Origin: Bacillus swezeyi | GTDB taxonomy: Bacteria > Bacillota > Bacilli > Bacillales > Bacillaceae | Assembly (NCBI RefSeq): GCF_001969815.1 | Contig: NZ_MRBK01000003.1 | Coordinates: 347 to 64,346, forward strand | Direction: 5' to 3' | Length of the DNA: 64,000 nucleotides | The notes under the pieces: generated by a model | Told to the model about the DNA's origin: nothing | What the model saw: only the letters and a program-made list of their open reading frames with translations | Databases searched by the model: none | Program-made: the position numbers and the translations under genes | Shown here: piece after piece, positions 46,744 through 54,495 of the stretch | Layout: each line of letters opens with the position of its first letter | Numbering within the stretch: the stretch's first letter is position 1

Positions 46744-47355
46744 ATGTCTTTTTCAGAGCTGAATATTGATGTTTTTCGTGCCATTAATGATTTAGGAAAA
46801 GAGTATTCAATGTTTAATCCAGCTGTTTATTTTCTGGCGGAATACATGATGTATATTTTCGCGCTGGGTCTTGTGGTTTATTGGTTGACCCGAACCACCA
46901 AAAACAGACTGATGGTTATCTATGGAGTCATCTCATTTGTGATTGCTGAGATTCTCGGGAAAATCGCCGGCTCTCTTTATTCGAACTACCAGCCCTTTGC
47001 AGAACTTCCGCATGTCAATCAGCTGATTGAACATGAAATTGATAATTCGTTTCCGAGCGACCATACGATTTTATTTTTTTCAATCTGTTTTTTATTCTTC
47101 TTATTCTACAAGAAGACGGGATGGCTGTGGCTTGTACTCGCTTTCGCCGTAGGGGTTTCCCGGATTTGGTCAGGCGTCCACTATCCTTTCGATGTGGCGG
47201 CCGGAGCTCTCTTAGGAGTTTTATCAGCCCTGTTTGTATTCTGGACAGCACCAAAGCTGGCGTTTATCAACCAATTGCTTGCTCTTTATGAAAAGGGAGA
47301 ACAGCGGATATTTCCTTCCAAAAATAAATCCAATGATAAATCGAAAAACTTTTAA
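46744..47355 (+). CDS. bcrC: BcrC, undecaprenyl-pyrophosphate phosphatase (bacitracin resistance)
   Basis: ATG 46744 follows AGGAG at 46731 and yields 203 residues, the family length. It is a PAP2-type membrane phosphatase: about five helices, with the active-site blocks SFPSDHT and SRIWSGVHYPFDV. It dephosphorylates undecaprenyl pyrophosphate, the lipid that bacitracin sequesters, so more enzyme lowers the drug's target pool. It is the last gene of the resistance block. Confidence 0.95.
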   Translation: MSFSELNIDVFRAINDLGKEYSMFNPAVYFLAEYMMYIFALGLVVYWLTRTTKNRLMVIYGVISFVIAEILGKIAGSLYSNYQPFAELPHVNQLIEHEIDNSFPSDHTILFFSICFLFFLFYKKTGWLWLVLAFAVGVSRIWSGVHYPFDVAAGALLGVLSALFVFWTAPKLAFINQLLALYEKGEQRIFPSKNKSNDKSKNF

Positions 47356-47361
47356 GCATTA

Positions 47362-47398
47362 GGCTGCCCGGTTTTCTCAGGCAGCCTTTTCCTTTTTC
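47362..47398 (+). terminator. Terminator after bcrC
   Basis: GGCTGCC (47362) and GGCAGCC (47380) form a stem with a T-rich loop, followed by TTTTCCTTTTTC. Confidence 0.8.
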
Positions 47399-47426
47399 AA
47401 GATGGTATCCGAGCGGATGCGCCGTT

Positions 47427-47873
47427 CTAGATTTCCTCTATATACAGCTTGGCGATGAACTCATCAAAAGAATCGGCCAGTCTGAAATCCTCCTCATCTT
47501 CCAAATCGAAGTAATGGACAGGCGGATTCTCTTTCACTTCTCTGTAGTCAAGAGCGATCCAAGTATGACCGTCTCCATGGAGGAGGACGAGACCGTCAGG
47601 CAGTTCCCACTCTTCAATCAGATCAGCGCTTTCCAGAATACCGTCTTCTTTGCCTATCCCCAGCAGATAGTCGAACTGGATATGGTCTTTCGCCCAGGAT
47701 GTCGGACGGTCTGTCGGAAAGGCATTGTATTTGATGAATCCTCCGTTCTGCAGGAGCACCAATTTTTTGTACGATTCAGGAAGATTGATCCCAAGCTCTT
47801 TTTCCGCTTTGAGAATGGCTTTCTCGTTTATTTTCTGCAAAACATACGGGTCTTCACTTTCGGTTTTCCACAT
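47427..47873 (-). CDS. SMI1/KNR4 family protein
   Basis: The frame is open further upstream to 47975, but ATG 47873 with AAAGGA and GGGAG just upstream gives 148 residues, and the conserved fold begins right after it. Visible family features are LPESYKKLVLLQNGG, the central LLGIGKEDGI with ESADL, LLHGDGHTWIALDY, and the acidic C-terminus DEEDFRLADSFDEFIAKL. Members are small soluble proteins, many of them immunity proteins for polymorphic toxins. No toxin gene is adjacent, so immunity is only a possibility. It is convergent with bcrC. Confidence 0.8.
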   Translation of the reverse strand: MWKTESEDPYVLQKINEKAILKAEKELGINLPESYKKLVLLQNGGFIKYNAFPTDRPTSWAKDHIQFDYLLGIGKEDGILESADLIEEWELPDGLVLLHGDGHTWIALDYREVKENPPVHYFDLEDEEDFRLADSFDEFIAKLYIEEI

Positions 47874-48002
47874 ATTCTCCCATCCTTTTCTGTCATTGTT
47901 TTGAACCATTTCTATTATAAGTGGAGCATGATGTTTTTGGAATGTATTTGTCGAAAATGATATTTTTGTAAACATAATAATGGGAAAAACAAGAAAACAA
48001 AA

Positions 48003-48030
48003 TTGATAATAAGGTAAAATATGTTATAAT
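48003..48030 (+). promoter_or_regulatory. Sigma-A promoter for the secreted-protein gene
   Basis: TTGATA (48003-48008), 16 bases, TATAAT (48025-48030). Transcription would start near 48037, leaving a leader of about 180 bases before the gene at 48219. The leader holds a possible 15-codon reading frame at 48067 without a well-placed ribosome site, and nothing else that I recognise. Confidence 0.7.
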
Positions 48031-48218
48031 ATCAATAAATGAGGAGGGGATAATTTCCAATAGGCAATGATTAAATGGTCTGATCTGCTAGGAATCTACC
48101 TTTTAATCGATTAAAATAATAGAATGCGCGACCTTAAACCGTTTTTTGTATATAGAAAATGCTGATGGGTGCCAGCTCAGACATACATAAGAATATTTTA
48201 AAATACGGGGGGAGTAAC

Positions 48219-48707
48219 ATGAAAAAAGCGATTTTAGGATTTTCTTTGTCAGCAGCACTCTTGATTCCATCCTCATTTGCTGCGGCTGCGGAAGGCGGCC
48301 AGCTGACAGATGAGCAGAAAGAACTGCTTGAAGCCAAAACAGAGTATGTCCAATCACTTCCGAAACAAGCATCTGTTCAAAGCAATGTGACGGCTTATTC
48401 GGGAAAGAGGCTCACGATTAAAAGAGGGAGCTTTCTCGCCTGGTCAAAAGATTATATTGACTGGTACTACAACGGCAAAAAAGTGTCCAAAAGCAGCGGC
48501 TCGCAAGATGTGGGATATATTTTTCCGAACGTCGTGAGAGCAAAAGGGATTAAAAGGTATTACAAATCTTCCGGGCTTCACAAATGGAGAGCCAAAAAAA
48601 CACACAGCATCGGGACCGTTACACCTTGGGGAGATGTGGAACTTGCAAGCACTACATTTACGGACAGAAGATGGGTCAACAAAAAAGGCAAGTATGGAAA
48701 AGACTAA
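48219..48707 (+). CDS. Secreted cationic protein of unknown function, possible bacteriocin
   Basis: ATG 48219 is preceded by GGGGGGAG at 7 bases, giving 162 residues. A clear signal peptide (MKKAILGFSLSAALLIPSSF then AAAAE) would be cut near residue 25. The next 30 residues are acidic/polar (LTDEQKELLEAKTEYVQ). The rest is strongly basic and aromatic, with many Lys, Trp and Tyr (RGSFLAWSKDYIDWYYNGKK; ends KKGKYGKD) and no cysteine. I do not recognise the family. An acidic pro-like part followed by a basic core, plus an ABC transporter pair just downstream, recalls secreted bacteriocins with dedicated immunity transporters. That reading is inference. Confidence 0.75.
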   Translation: MKKAILGFSLSAALLIPSSFAAAAEGGQLTDEQKELLEAKTEYVQSLPKQASVQSNVTAYSGKRLTIKRGSFLAWSKDYIDWYYNGKKVSKSSGSQDVGYIFPNVVRAKGIKRYYKSSGLHKWRAKKTHSIGTVTPWGDVELASTTFTDRRWVNKKGKYGKD

Positions 48708-48726
48708 TTTGAAATAAAAAAAGGGC

Positions 48727-48774
48727 ATAAAACGCTGCCAAAAGACTATTTTGAAAATCCTGGCAGCGTTTTAT
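48727..48774 (+). terminator. Inverted repeat after the secreted-protein gene
   Basis: ATAAAACGCTGCCA (48727-48740) pairs perfectly with TGGCAGCGTTTTAT (48761-48774). It may act as a terminator in either direction. The right arm overlaps a TATAAT (48772-48777) with TTGAAA 15 bases upstream, so a promoter for the following ABC genes may lie inside it. Confidence 0.65.
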
Positions 48775-48822
48775 AATGAAGAATGTTGCAACACATCCTG
48801 ATGCAAGAAAGGATTTTTTAAA

Positions 48823-49485
48823 TTGATCAAAATCAGCGATTTAACAAAAGCATATGGGAACAAGGCGGTTTTCAATCGCCTCAATATGAACATCGAAAAA
48901 AACAAAATCAGCTTTCTGATGGGGGAAAACGGCGCAGGGAAAACGACCTTGCTGAAATGCCTGCTTAAGCTTGAACATTTCAAAGGCGACATTTTATATA
49001 GCGGCGAGCCGCTTGAAGCGGTCAGAGATCAGGTGCACGTCATTTATGATGATTCTCCGTTCTATTTCAATCTAACGGGATACCAAAACATCAACATATT
49101 ATTGAACAAGCGGGTTGAAAAAGATGAGCTCGAACAAATCTCGCAAAAGTTTCTCGATCATGCGCTCTTGAAAAAGAAAGTCAAAACCTATTCCTATGGA
49201 CAAAGAAAAAAGCTTGCTTTAATGATCGCCGCCTTAAACAAACCGGCATACTTGTTTTTGGATGAGATTTCAAACGGCCTGGACTACCGTTCAATGATGG
49301 AGCTTCAGGAAATGATCAATAACTGGTCAAGTGAAATGACCATTGTAGCTGCCGGTCATCAATTTGAATTTTATTCATCGATCGTCGATCAATTATTTGT
49401 GCTAAAAGACGGCTCGGCTTTGCATGTGGAAAATTTTAAAACGAATGGAGCAGAATTGGGCGATGTCTATAAAGAATATTTATAA
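48823..49485 (+). CDS. ABC transporter ATP-binding protein, possible bacteriocin export/immunity
   Basis: The 220-residue ATPase starts with TTG 48823 behind AGAAAGGA. Walker A is GENGAGKTT, the signature is YSYGQRKKLAL (a variant of LSGGQ), Walker B is AYLFLDEISNGLD (Glu present, Pro replaced by Ile) and the switch His is in AGHQFEF. It is shorter than importer ATPases and resembles single-domain subunits of drug or bacteriocin exporters. The permease gene overlaps its end, and the secreted cationic protein precedes it. Confidence 0.85.
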   Translation: MIKISDLTKAYGNKAVFNRLNMNIEKNKISFLMGENGAGKTTLLKCLLKLEHFKGDILYSGEPLEAVRDQVHVIYDDSPFYFNLTGYQNINILLNKRVEKDELEQISQKFLDHALLKKKVKTYSYGQRKKLALMIAALNKPAYLFLDEISNGLDYRSMMELQEMINNWSSEMTIVAAGHQFEFYSSIVDQLFVLKDGSALHVENFKTNGAELGDVYKEYL

Positions 49486-50428
49486 CATTTTTAAGAAAGA
49501 GCTTGCGTATCAATCCTATTCCAAAATGCTCTTCATTTTATTCATTCCTCTTCTATTGATTTCATCAGGATACATATATTTTCAGTATAAGAATACGGTC
49601 AGCAGCTATCAGTTGTTTAAGAAGACAGAAGCAGAATATGAAAGCCTCGGAATCGATATTAAGCAGGCGCTGGGCTCGCCCGTCAAGGTGAAAGAAGGAG
49701 AGCTGAAGAGCAAGGATGGCGACGGAGAAATCGTTGAAAACATTTTAAGGTATGATTATGAGCAGTTCGTATTGTCCCTTCACCATCTTCAGCCAAAACA
49801 ATCGGTCATCATCACGATGGAGTGGATGGGCTTCATTATTTTTCCTTTGGCTTTCACGCTTTATGCCATCTATATTTCCTCATATGATATGAGATTTAAG
49901 ACGGTGAAAGTCAAGGCGGTTAAGCATGATTGGAAGTCGGTTTTGCTTGCCAAACAGTGTTCGGTTTATATGGTGATGCTAGCGGCAATGGCAGCTGTTT
50001 TATGTACGGCATATATGTCAAGCTTCATTTTTTATTCCCTGGCATCCAGAGTCATCCCGGTTGATCAGTTTTCAATATCTGCTCTTCCAAAAGCCAATAT
50101 CCTGCTTCAATTTATTGTCGTTCTGACCGTCAGCTTTATTTTTGCAACGATCGGGTTTTATTTAGGCGTCCTGTTCAGAAGTTTTATTACACCAGCTTTG
50201 CTGTACATCATTTACAGCCTGCTCGTTCCTGCACTTGGCAAATTTGATCTGAAAAATCTGCTGTCCAATCTGGGGCATGCGGTTTTTAATTTCAACGGCA
50301 ACTTCAGACTGTTCACCCCGGTGAAGGTTGACATGTTTCCGATCATCATCATTCTGGCCGCGTCTATCGGATTGCTGTCCGCCGTCACCTATTATATGGC
50401 ACACAGGCAAAGCAAGTATGTCGTGTGA
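49463..50428 (+). CDS. ABC transporter permease, partner of the preceding ATPase
   Basis: ATG 49463 (MSIKNIYNIFKKEL) is chosen, overlapping the ATPase gene by 23 bases; GGAG lies 12 bases upstream. The 321 residues show about six membrane helices: one at residues 18-40, then a soluble loop of about 80 residues, then five clustered after MEWMGFIIFPLAF. This resembles ABC-2 type permeases with a large first extracytoplasmic loop. The substrate is unknown; the neighbouring secreted protein is the obvious candidate. Confidence 0.8.
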   Translation: MSIKNIYNIFKKELAYQSYSKMLFILFIPLLLISSGYIYFQYKNTVSSYQLFKKTEAEYESLGIDIKQALGSPVKVKEGELKSKDGDGEIVENILRYDYEQFVLSLHHLQPKQSVIITMEWMGFIIFPLAFTLYAIYISSYDMRFKTVKVKAVKHDWKSVLLAKQCSVYMVMLAAMAAVLCTAYMSSFIFYSLASRVIPVDQFSISALPKANILLQFIVVLTVSFIFATIGFYLGVLFRSFITPALLYIIYSLLVPALGKFDLKNLLSNLGHAVFNFNGNFRLFTPVKVDMFPIIIILAASIGLLSAVTYYMAHRQSKYVV

Positions 50429-50445
50429 ATAGCAGGCTGTTTGAA

Positions 50446-50473
50446 AGAGAGTGCGGGCCCGCACTCTTTTTTG
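50446..50473 (+). terminator. Terminator after the ABC permease
   Basis: The perfect palindrome AGAGTGCGGGCCCGCACTCT (50448-50467) is followed by a T-run. Confidence 0.85.
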
Positions 50474-50503
50474 TTCAAACGGGGCCAGGATATTTTTTTG
50501 AAT

Positions 50504-50542
50504 TGAAAAAGGAGCGGGTGTAAAACGAAGGACCCGCTCCTT
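50504..50542 (-). terminator. Terminator of the rap-phr transcript
   Basis: On the minus strand AAGGAGCGGGT (50542-50532) pairs with ACCCGCTCCTT (50519-50509) and is followed by TTTTTC. It lies 79 bases past the phr stop codon. Confidence 0.8.
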
Positions 50543-50620
50543 ACATGATTGTCCAGAAATTCTGTAAACTCCTTGATATACTGACCCGTTCATTTCTAAG
50601 CACTTGTCTCTTTAAATGTT

Positions 50621-50746
50621 TCACGTAATGGCTTTCTCAGCTACATGAAATCCCGGTGCTTCGACTGTAATCGCTTTTTCAAGCGGACTGAAAGCAAAAG
50701 TGATTGTCAGGATGCTTAATATTCCGATGATACTAAGTTTTTTCAT
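50621..50746 (-). CDS. Phr peptide precursor with two EKAIT copies
   Basis: The ATG at 50746 overlaps the rap stop codon (ATGA), the usual rap-phr arrangement, and GGAGG lies just upstream. The 41-residue product has a Sec-type hydrophobic start (MKKLSIIGILSILTITFAFS) and ends in EKAIT. Phr peptides are C-terminal pentapeptides with a basic second residue and often a final Thr (for example ERGMT, SRNVT), so EKAIT fits well. The same five residues also occur at 23-27 (PLEKAITVEA), so the precursor may yield two copies. After export and cleavage the peptide would re-enter through Opp and inhibit the adjacent Rap. I do not assign a letter. Confidence 0.88.
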   Translation of the reverse strand: MKKLSIIGILSILTITFAFSPLEKAITVEAPGFHVAEKAIT

Positions 50747-51856
50747 GCTAACGCCTCCATAACTTTCATCATTTGATTTTTTGCTTTTATTGCTCTTTTA
50801 AAGTATTCAACAGACCTGGATAAATTTCCTTGTTTCAAATAATATTCTGCAATTTGTTCATCAAGTTCCGAGGTATCCGGCCATAAATTTTTTTGTTCAA
50901 GGAATTGTAAGGATTCATTGATTACAGAATCATTATGGCAATCATATAAAGAGTGAATTAACTTTAACTTTGCTTCGTACTCCTCTTCTCGAAATGTTTT
51001 GGCATATGCAAGTCCTTTATCATACCAGCTTCTTGCTTCGGCAGTCCGGTCACTTCTGTATAGAACGTTTGCCATCATATATAAAGTTCTAATGCCATTA
51101 ATTGATTCCATATGTTCCGCAATGTTAATCGCTTTTTTAAAATATTCTTCAGCAAGTTTAGGAATATTTTTTCTGTCATAAATTAACCCGAGGTTATGAT
51201 ATACGATACCGACTTCCTTTGGGAATCCCGCGGCTTTAGCTTCATTCAGCGCTTTTTGATAATGTTCTTCCGCCGAGGTGAATCTATACATATCATACAT
51301 ATTGGCTCCGAGAACCATCTCACATTTTATGGATCTATGCCTATAATCTTCCCATTCTCGAAAAATGCTTCTTGCTTTTAAGGCATGGCTTATCGAAATG
51401 AGATGCTGGTCTATCTGATAATAGGCTTCGCTAATTTTATAATGAAATTCTGCGTGTTCTATTTGGTCGGGGACATTGCGGAGTTTGGCTTCTGCCAGCT
51501 GATAAAAATTGATGGCTTCAACATAATTTTTTTTGTAAAATTCATATACCCCTGAGAAGAACAATGAATAATAAACGATCATGTTATCGGTGTTTTCTTC
51601 TCCAATTGCCTTGATGGTATCATAAACTTTATCAGTATCCTCAAGTTTTTCTTCAGTCAAAACCTTATAGCGAAAATCTAATAGATTAAAATATATGAGC
51701 AAATCCTGATCTTCATCCATATGCGGCAATAAGCTGCGGATTTCCTCTTTTAAGGCTGCTGCTTCTGTCGTTTGATGGCGTTTAATCATGCCATACCATT
51801 GATTCAGCTTTTGGCAATTTGTTCAGATGCTATTTTTGTGACCAAGCGGTATTCAT
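50743..51856 (-). pseudogene. Rap-family TPR aspartyl phosphatase gene with two N-terminal frameshifts
   Basis: The intact frame from ATG 51789 encodes 348 residues (MIKRHQTTEAAALKEEIRSL onward) with Rap features: an N-terminal three-helix bundle ending in MDEDQDLLIYFNLLDFRY and TPR repeats such as GIVYHNLGLIYDRKNIPKLA. Rap proteins are usually about 370-380 residues and begin with a helix containing KxNxWY. That start is present: ATG 51856 behind AGGAGG reads MNTAWSQK then stops. Adding one T to the run at 51833-51837 and one to the run at 51809-51812 restores IASEQIAKKLNQWYG fused to MIKRHQ, 371 residues in all. So there are two single-base losses in homopolymers. Either the gene is broken or expressed from the internal ATG, or these are sequencing errors. 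Rap proteins dephosphorylate Spo0F or sequester regulators such as ComA. Confidence 0.87.
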
Positions 51857-51866
51857 CCTTCCTCCT

Positions 51867-52176
51867 GATTGTTTATAATATTTTGAATTTTCATCCTGGG
51901 TGTCATTTCCTTATGTATTATTTTACAAAAAAGCCTTTAGACTTACAATCATTATCTTTTTTCTATTTTGTGAAAGATGTTGGAAAAGGGGCTTTGCCCT
52001 AAACAATATGATTCATTTTGAGGTTGATAAAAGTTTATACGTTCATCCATCAATAAAAATAAGAGCAATCATTCAAGGTGTGAAGTTCTTTTTCAGGAGC
52101 GTGTGAGTTGGAAATCGATCCTGATACATTTCATCTCAACCTTACGAGATGAAAGAGGGATTATCTGGGAATATAT
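51867..52176. other. Intergenic stretch without a recognisable gene
   Basis: This AT-rich region lies between the divergent rap and MFS genes. It holds short open stretches on the plus strand (for example 51900-52106) that lack ribosome sites and resemble nothing I know. On the minus strand a TATTAT and an AAGGAAAT upstream of rap could belong to its promoter, but spacing is not convincing. Confidence 0.5.
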
Positions 52177-52230
52177 TTGACTTGCTGGCTGCAAATAAGA
52201 TAATGTAATATAATAACATTATTTATAATG
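52177..52230 (+). promoter_or_regulatory. Promoter and operator-like dyad for the MFS gene
   Basis: TTGACT (52177-52182), 16 bases, GATAAT (52199-52204) is a good sigma-A promoter. It is overlapped by ATAATGT (52200-52206) facing ACATTAT (52216-52222), and CATTAT (52217-52222) facing ATAATG (52225-52230). These nested inverted repeats sit over the -10 box and start site, as for a repressor that blocks initiation. No regulator gene is adjacent. Confidence 0.6.
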
Positions 52231-52259
52231 ATAGGAAATTGGAGTGAGGGGGACGGAGA

Positions 52260-53519
52260 GTGAAAAGAGAGAACAGCGTTTGGCAAAAAAACTTTATTTT
52301 TCTTTTTTGTTCAAAGCTGATAAAAATCACTGCGGACAGTTTCGCATTTAATTCTATTCTGTGGTTTCTGATCTTTGAAGGAAAAGGGGCGATAGGAACC
52401 GCTTTATTAATAGCTGTATCTTTTCTTCCTCAAGCCTTATTAGGGCCAGTGATCACTCCGCTCATGAAAACAAACACATTGAAGTTTTGGATGTTCTTTG
52501 CGGACTTAACCAGAGCATTGCTGATGTTTGTTATTCCAATATGCTACTTCAATGGATTTTCACCGCTGTGGTTTATTATTTTGATGACGCTCATACATTC
52601 AGCTACAGGAGCTTCTTACAACCCTGCATCTGTATCATTGATTCCGAAAGTTGTGAAAGAAGATCTTATCCAAAAAGCAAACGCAATAATACAGTCATCT
52701 GAACATATGATAAGACTGGCTGCGGTTACACTTTGCGGAGTCTTGATCGTTATGATCGGGGCGTCATATACAATGCTGATCCCGCTTTCACTGTATATCA
52801 TTTCAGGCTGTTTAGTCTTGTTCATTCATTATGCAAAGAAAAGCGATAGAGTTGAAGGTGAAACATCAACGACACAAGGTACATATTTCAAAAAATTAAA
52901 AAGGGGATTTGCACTTGTTCGTCGGCATCATATTTTATATCCGTTGGCGATTTATTGCGTATTTTCAAATATTGCATCTGCTCCTTGGGAAGCACTGTCC
53001 GCAGTCTATATATCAGAAGACTTAAACGGAGGGCCTATCGTTCATTCTTTATTAAAAGTCACGACGGCCGGCGGAGCATTTTTGCTCGGATATGTGCTGG
53101 CTAAAGTAAAGGTGAATCGGTATGGGCTATTGTTTGTTGCTGCCGGCATGATTGAAGGAGCTGCATTTTTCATTACAGGCATGAACGCGTTCTTGCCACT
53201 GGTGTTCCTCGCGGCATTTGCACTAGGGGCTACTGTCAGCGCCATAAATGTACCGGAACATACCATTATTCAAATGTCAGTTGAAGATGAGGATCAACCG
53301 CAGGTTTATGCAGTCATCAGCATGATCTCATACGTTATGATTCCAATCGGTGCCTTGCTTGGAGGATACGCAGCGACTTTTTTTGGAGCGGGGAAAGTGA
53401 TTGCTGTAGGGGGGCTTGTTGAAATCCTTGCAGGCATAGTCATTCTTTTGTTTACAAAGCTTGGGAAAGCTCAACGAACGGATCTGATAAAAGAAAAAGA
53501 ACTCGACTTGAAGATTTAA
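52260..53519 (+). CDS. MFS transporter, macrolide-efflux-like
   Basis: The GTG start at 52260 follows GGAGTGAGGGGG and gives 419 residues with about 12 membrane helices and a central cytoplasmic loop (residues 195-220, KKSDRVEGETSTTQG). The N-terminal layout (FCSKLIKITADSFAFNSILWFLI), the ATGASYNPASVSLIPKVV segment and IIQMSVEDEDQPQVYAVISM resemble the MFS_3 drug-efflux group (MefA-like). It likely pumps out a drug or peptide; the substrate is unknown. It may be regulated by the dyad over its promoter. Confidence 0.82.
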   Translation: MKRENSVWQKNFIFLFCSKLIKITADSFAFNSILWFLIFEGKGAIGTALLIAVSFLPQALLGPVITPLMKTNTLKFWMFFADLTRALLMFVIPICYFNGFSPLWFIILMTLIHSATGASYNPASVSLIPKVVKEDLIQKANAIIQSSEHMIRLAAVTLCGVLIVMIGASYTMLIPLSLYIISGCLVLFIHYAKKSDRVEGETSTTQGTYFKKLKRGFALVRRHHILYPLAIYCVFSNIASAPWEALSAVYISEDLNGGPIVHSLLKVTTAGGAFLLGYVLAKVKVNRYGLLFVAAGMIEGAAFFITGMNAFLPLVFLAAFALGATVSAINVPEHTIIQMSVEDEDQPQVYAVISMISYVMIPIGALLGGYAATFFGAGKVIAVGGLVEILAGIVILLFTKLGKAQRTDLIKEKELDLKI

Positions 53520-53824
53520 TGATCATATCAAACTGAGGATCGCTTTATTTGTCTTTTTTTGTGGATGAAACAGCAATGGATTAATTTGAAGGCATTTAAA
53601 ATATCATAACAAAACGGTCTGGAATTTCATAAACAGACAGTTTAGCGAATTTGGACGGGCATATGCCGGTTGAGATGACGGAGAGAAGCGAAGGGGTTCC
53701 AAGATTACCAGACTATTTGTCGTAAGCATAAAAGAGTGCAGAAGGCGCGTTTTTTATTTTGTAAAGGCGGAATGATATTCTATTATTTCATTGAAGACTT
53801 AAATGGCAAAAAGGAGCGGTAAAC
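53520..53824 (+). promoter_or_regulatory. Intergenic region with the promoter of the GrpB-family gene
   Basis: TTGTAA (53759-53764), 16 bases, TATTAT (53781-53786) forms a likely sigma-A promoter before the gene at 53825. The rest holds no recognisable gene; a 30-codon open stretch ending near 53723 has no start signal. Confidence 0.55.
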
Positions 53825-54355
53825 ATGAATGTTATTGTAACGGCCTATAATGAAAAATGGCCCCGCCTGTTTCAGGAAGAAGCGCAAAAATTGAAAGCCA
53901 TTTTCGGCGGTGAATTGATCGATTTTCATCATATCGGCAGCACGTCTGTACCGGGGCTTCAAGCCAAGCCGATCATTGATATGATGCCGGTTGTCAAAAA
54001 TATCGAAAATGCTGAAATCTTCAACAGAGAAATGATTGCGTTCGGATATGAGCCGCTCGGGGAATTCGGTATTCCGGGAAGGCGGTATTACCGAAAAGGC
54101 GGAGACAAGCGGACCCATCAGATCCATATGTTTCAATTCGATAACCGTGAAGAGATTGACCGGCACTTGGCGGTCAGGGATTATTTAAGGGCGCATCCCG
54201 AGGATGCCGAAATGTACGGTCGTTTCAAAGCGCGGCTTGCGGAACAGTTTCCTTTTAACATTGAAGCTTACATGGATGGCAAAGATACGTTTGTCAAACG
54301 ATTGGAACAGCGCGCGCTTGATTGGAAGGCGAACCACAGCAACCGTCTCAGATGA
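53825..54355 (+). CDS. GrpB-family (UPF0157) nucleotidyltransferase-like protein
   Basis: ATG 53825 with AAGGAG 8 bases upstream gives 176 residues, the normal family length. Family hallmarks are the early W in YNEKWPRLFQEEA, the block DFHHIGSTSVPGLQAKPIID with its two Asp residues, and RTHQIHMFQ. The GSTSVPG...KPIID pattern is the nucleotidyltransferase-type active-site strand. The substrate of bacterial GrpB proteins is not established. In B. subtilis a relative (YqkA) lies in the same yqj-yqk region, from memory. Confidence 0.88.
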   Translation: MNVIVTAYNEKWPRLFQEEAQKLKAIFGGELIDFHHIGSTSVPGLQAKPIIDMMPVVKNIENAEIFNREMIAFGYEPLGEFGIPGRRYYRKGGDKRTHQIHMFQFDNREEIDRHLAVRDYLRAHPEDAEMYGRFKARLAEQFPFNIEAYMDGKDTFVKRLEQRALDWKANHSNRLR

Positions 54356-54366
54356 GGCGGTTTTTT
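54341..54366 (+). terminator. Terminator overlapping the end of the GrpB-family gene
   Basis: AACCGTCTCA and TGAGGCGGTT pair around a 2-base centre and are followed by TTTTTT. The left arm is coding sequence for the last residues. Confidence 0.75.
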
Positions 54367-54495
54367 ATCTGCAGATATTAAAAAATCTTGATCTCTCGTC
54401 AATATTCAAAAAATTCTATATAATATAATGGCGGTCTGGAATCAATTTCAAAAAAATTGGTCAAACAGTGTATGACAGAGGGACAGGTGAGAAAT

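Noticed and set aside
47874..47975. Longer start for the SMI1/KNR4 gene (182 residues)
   Set aside because: The extra 34 residues have no ribosome site and lie outside the conserved domain; ATG 47873 is better placed.
48067..48114. 15-codon frame in the leader of the secreted-protein gene
   Set aside because: The nearest AGGAGG is about 20 bases upstream, too far to be convincing, and no paired structure supports attenuation.
51772..52106. Two overlapping plus-strand frames of 68-76 codons between rap and the MFS gene
   Set aside because: No ribosome site, low-complexity AT-rich composition, and one overlaps the real Rap N-terminus on the other strand.
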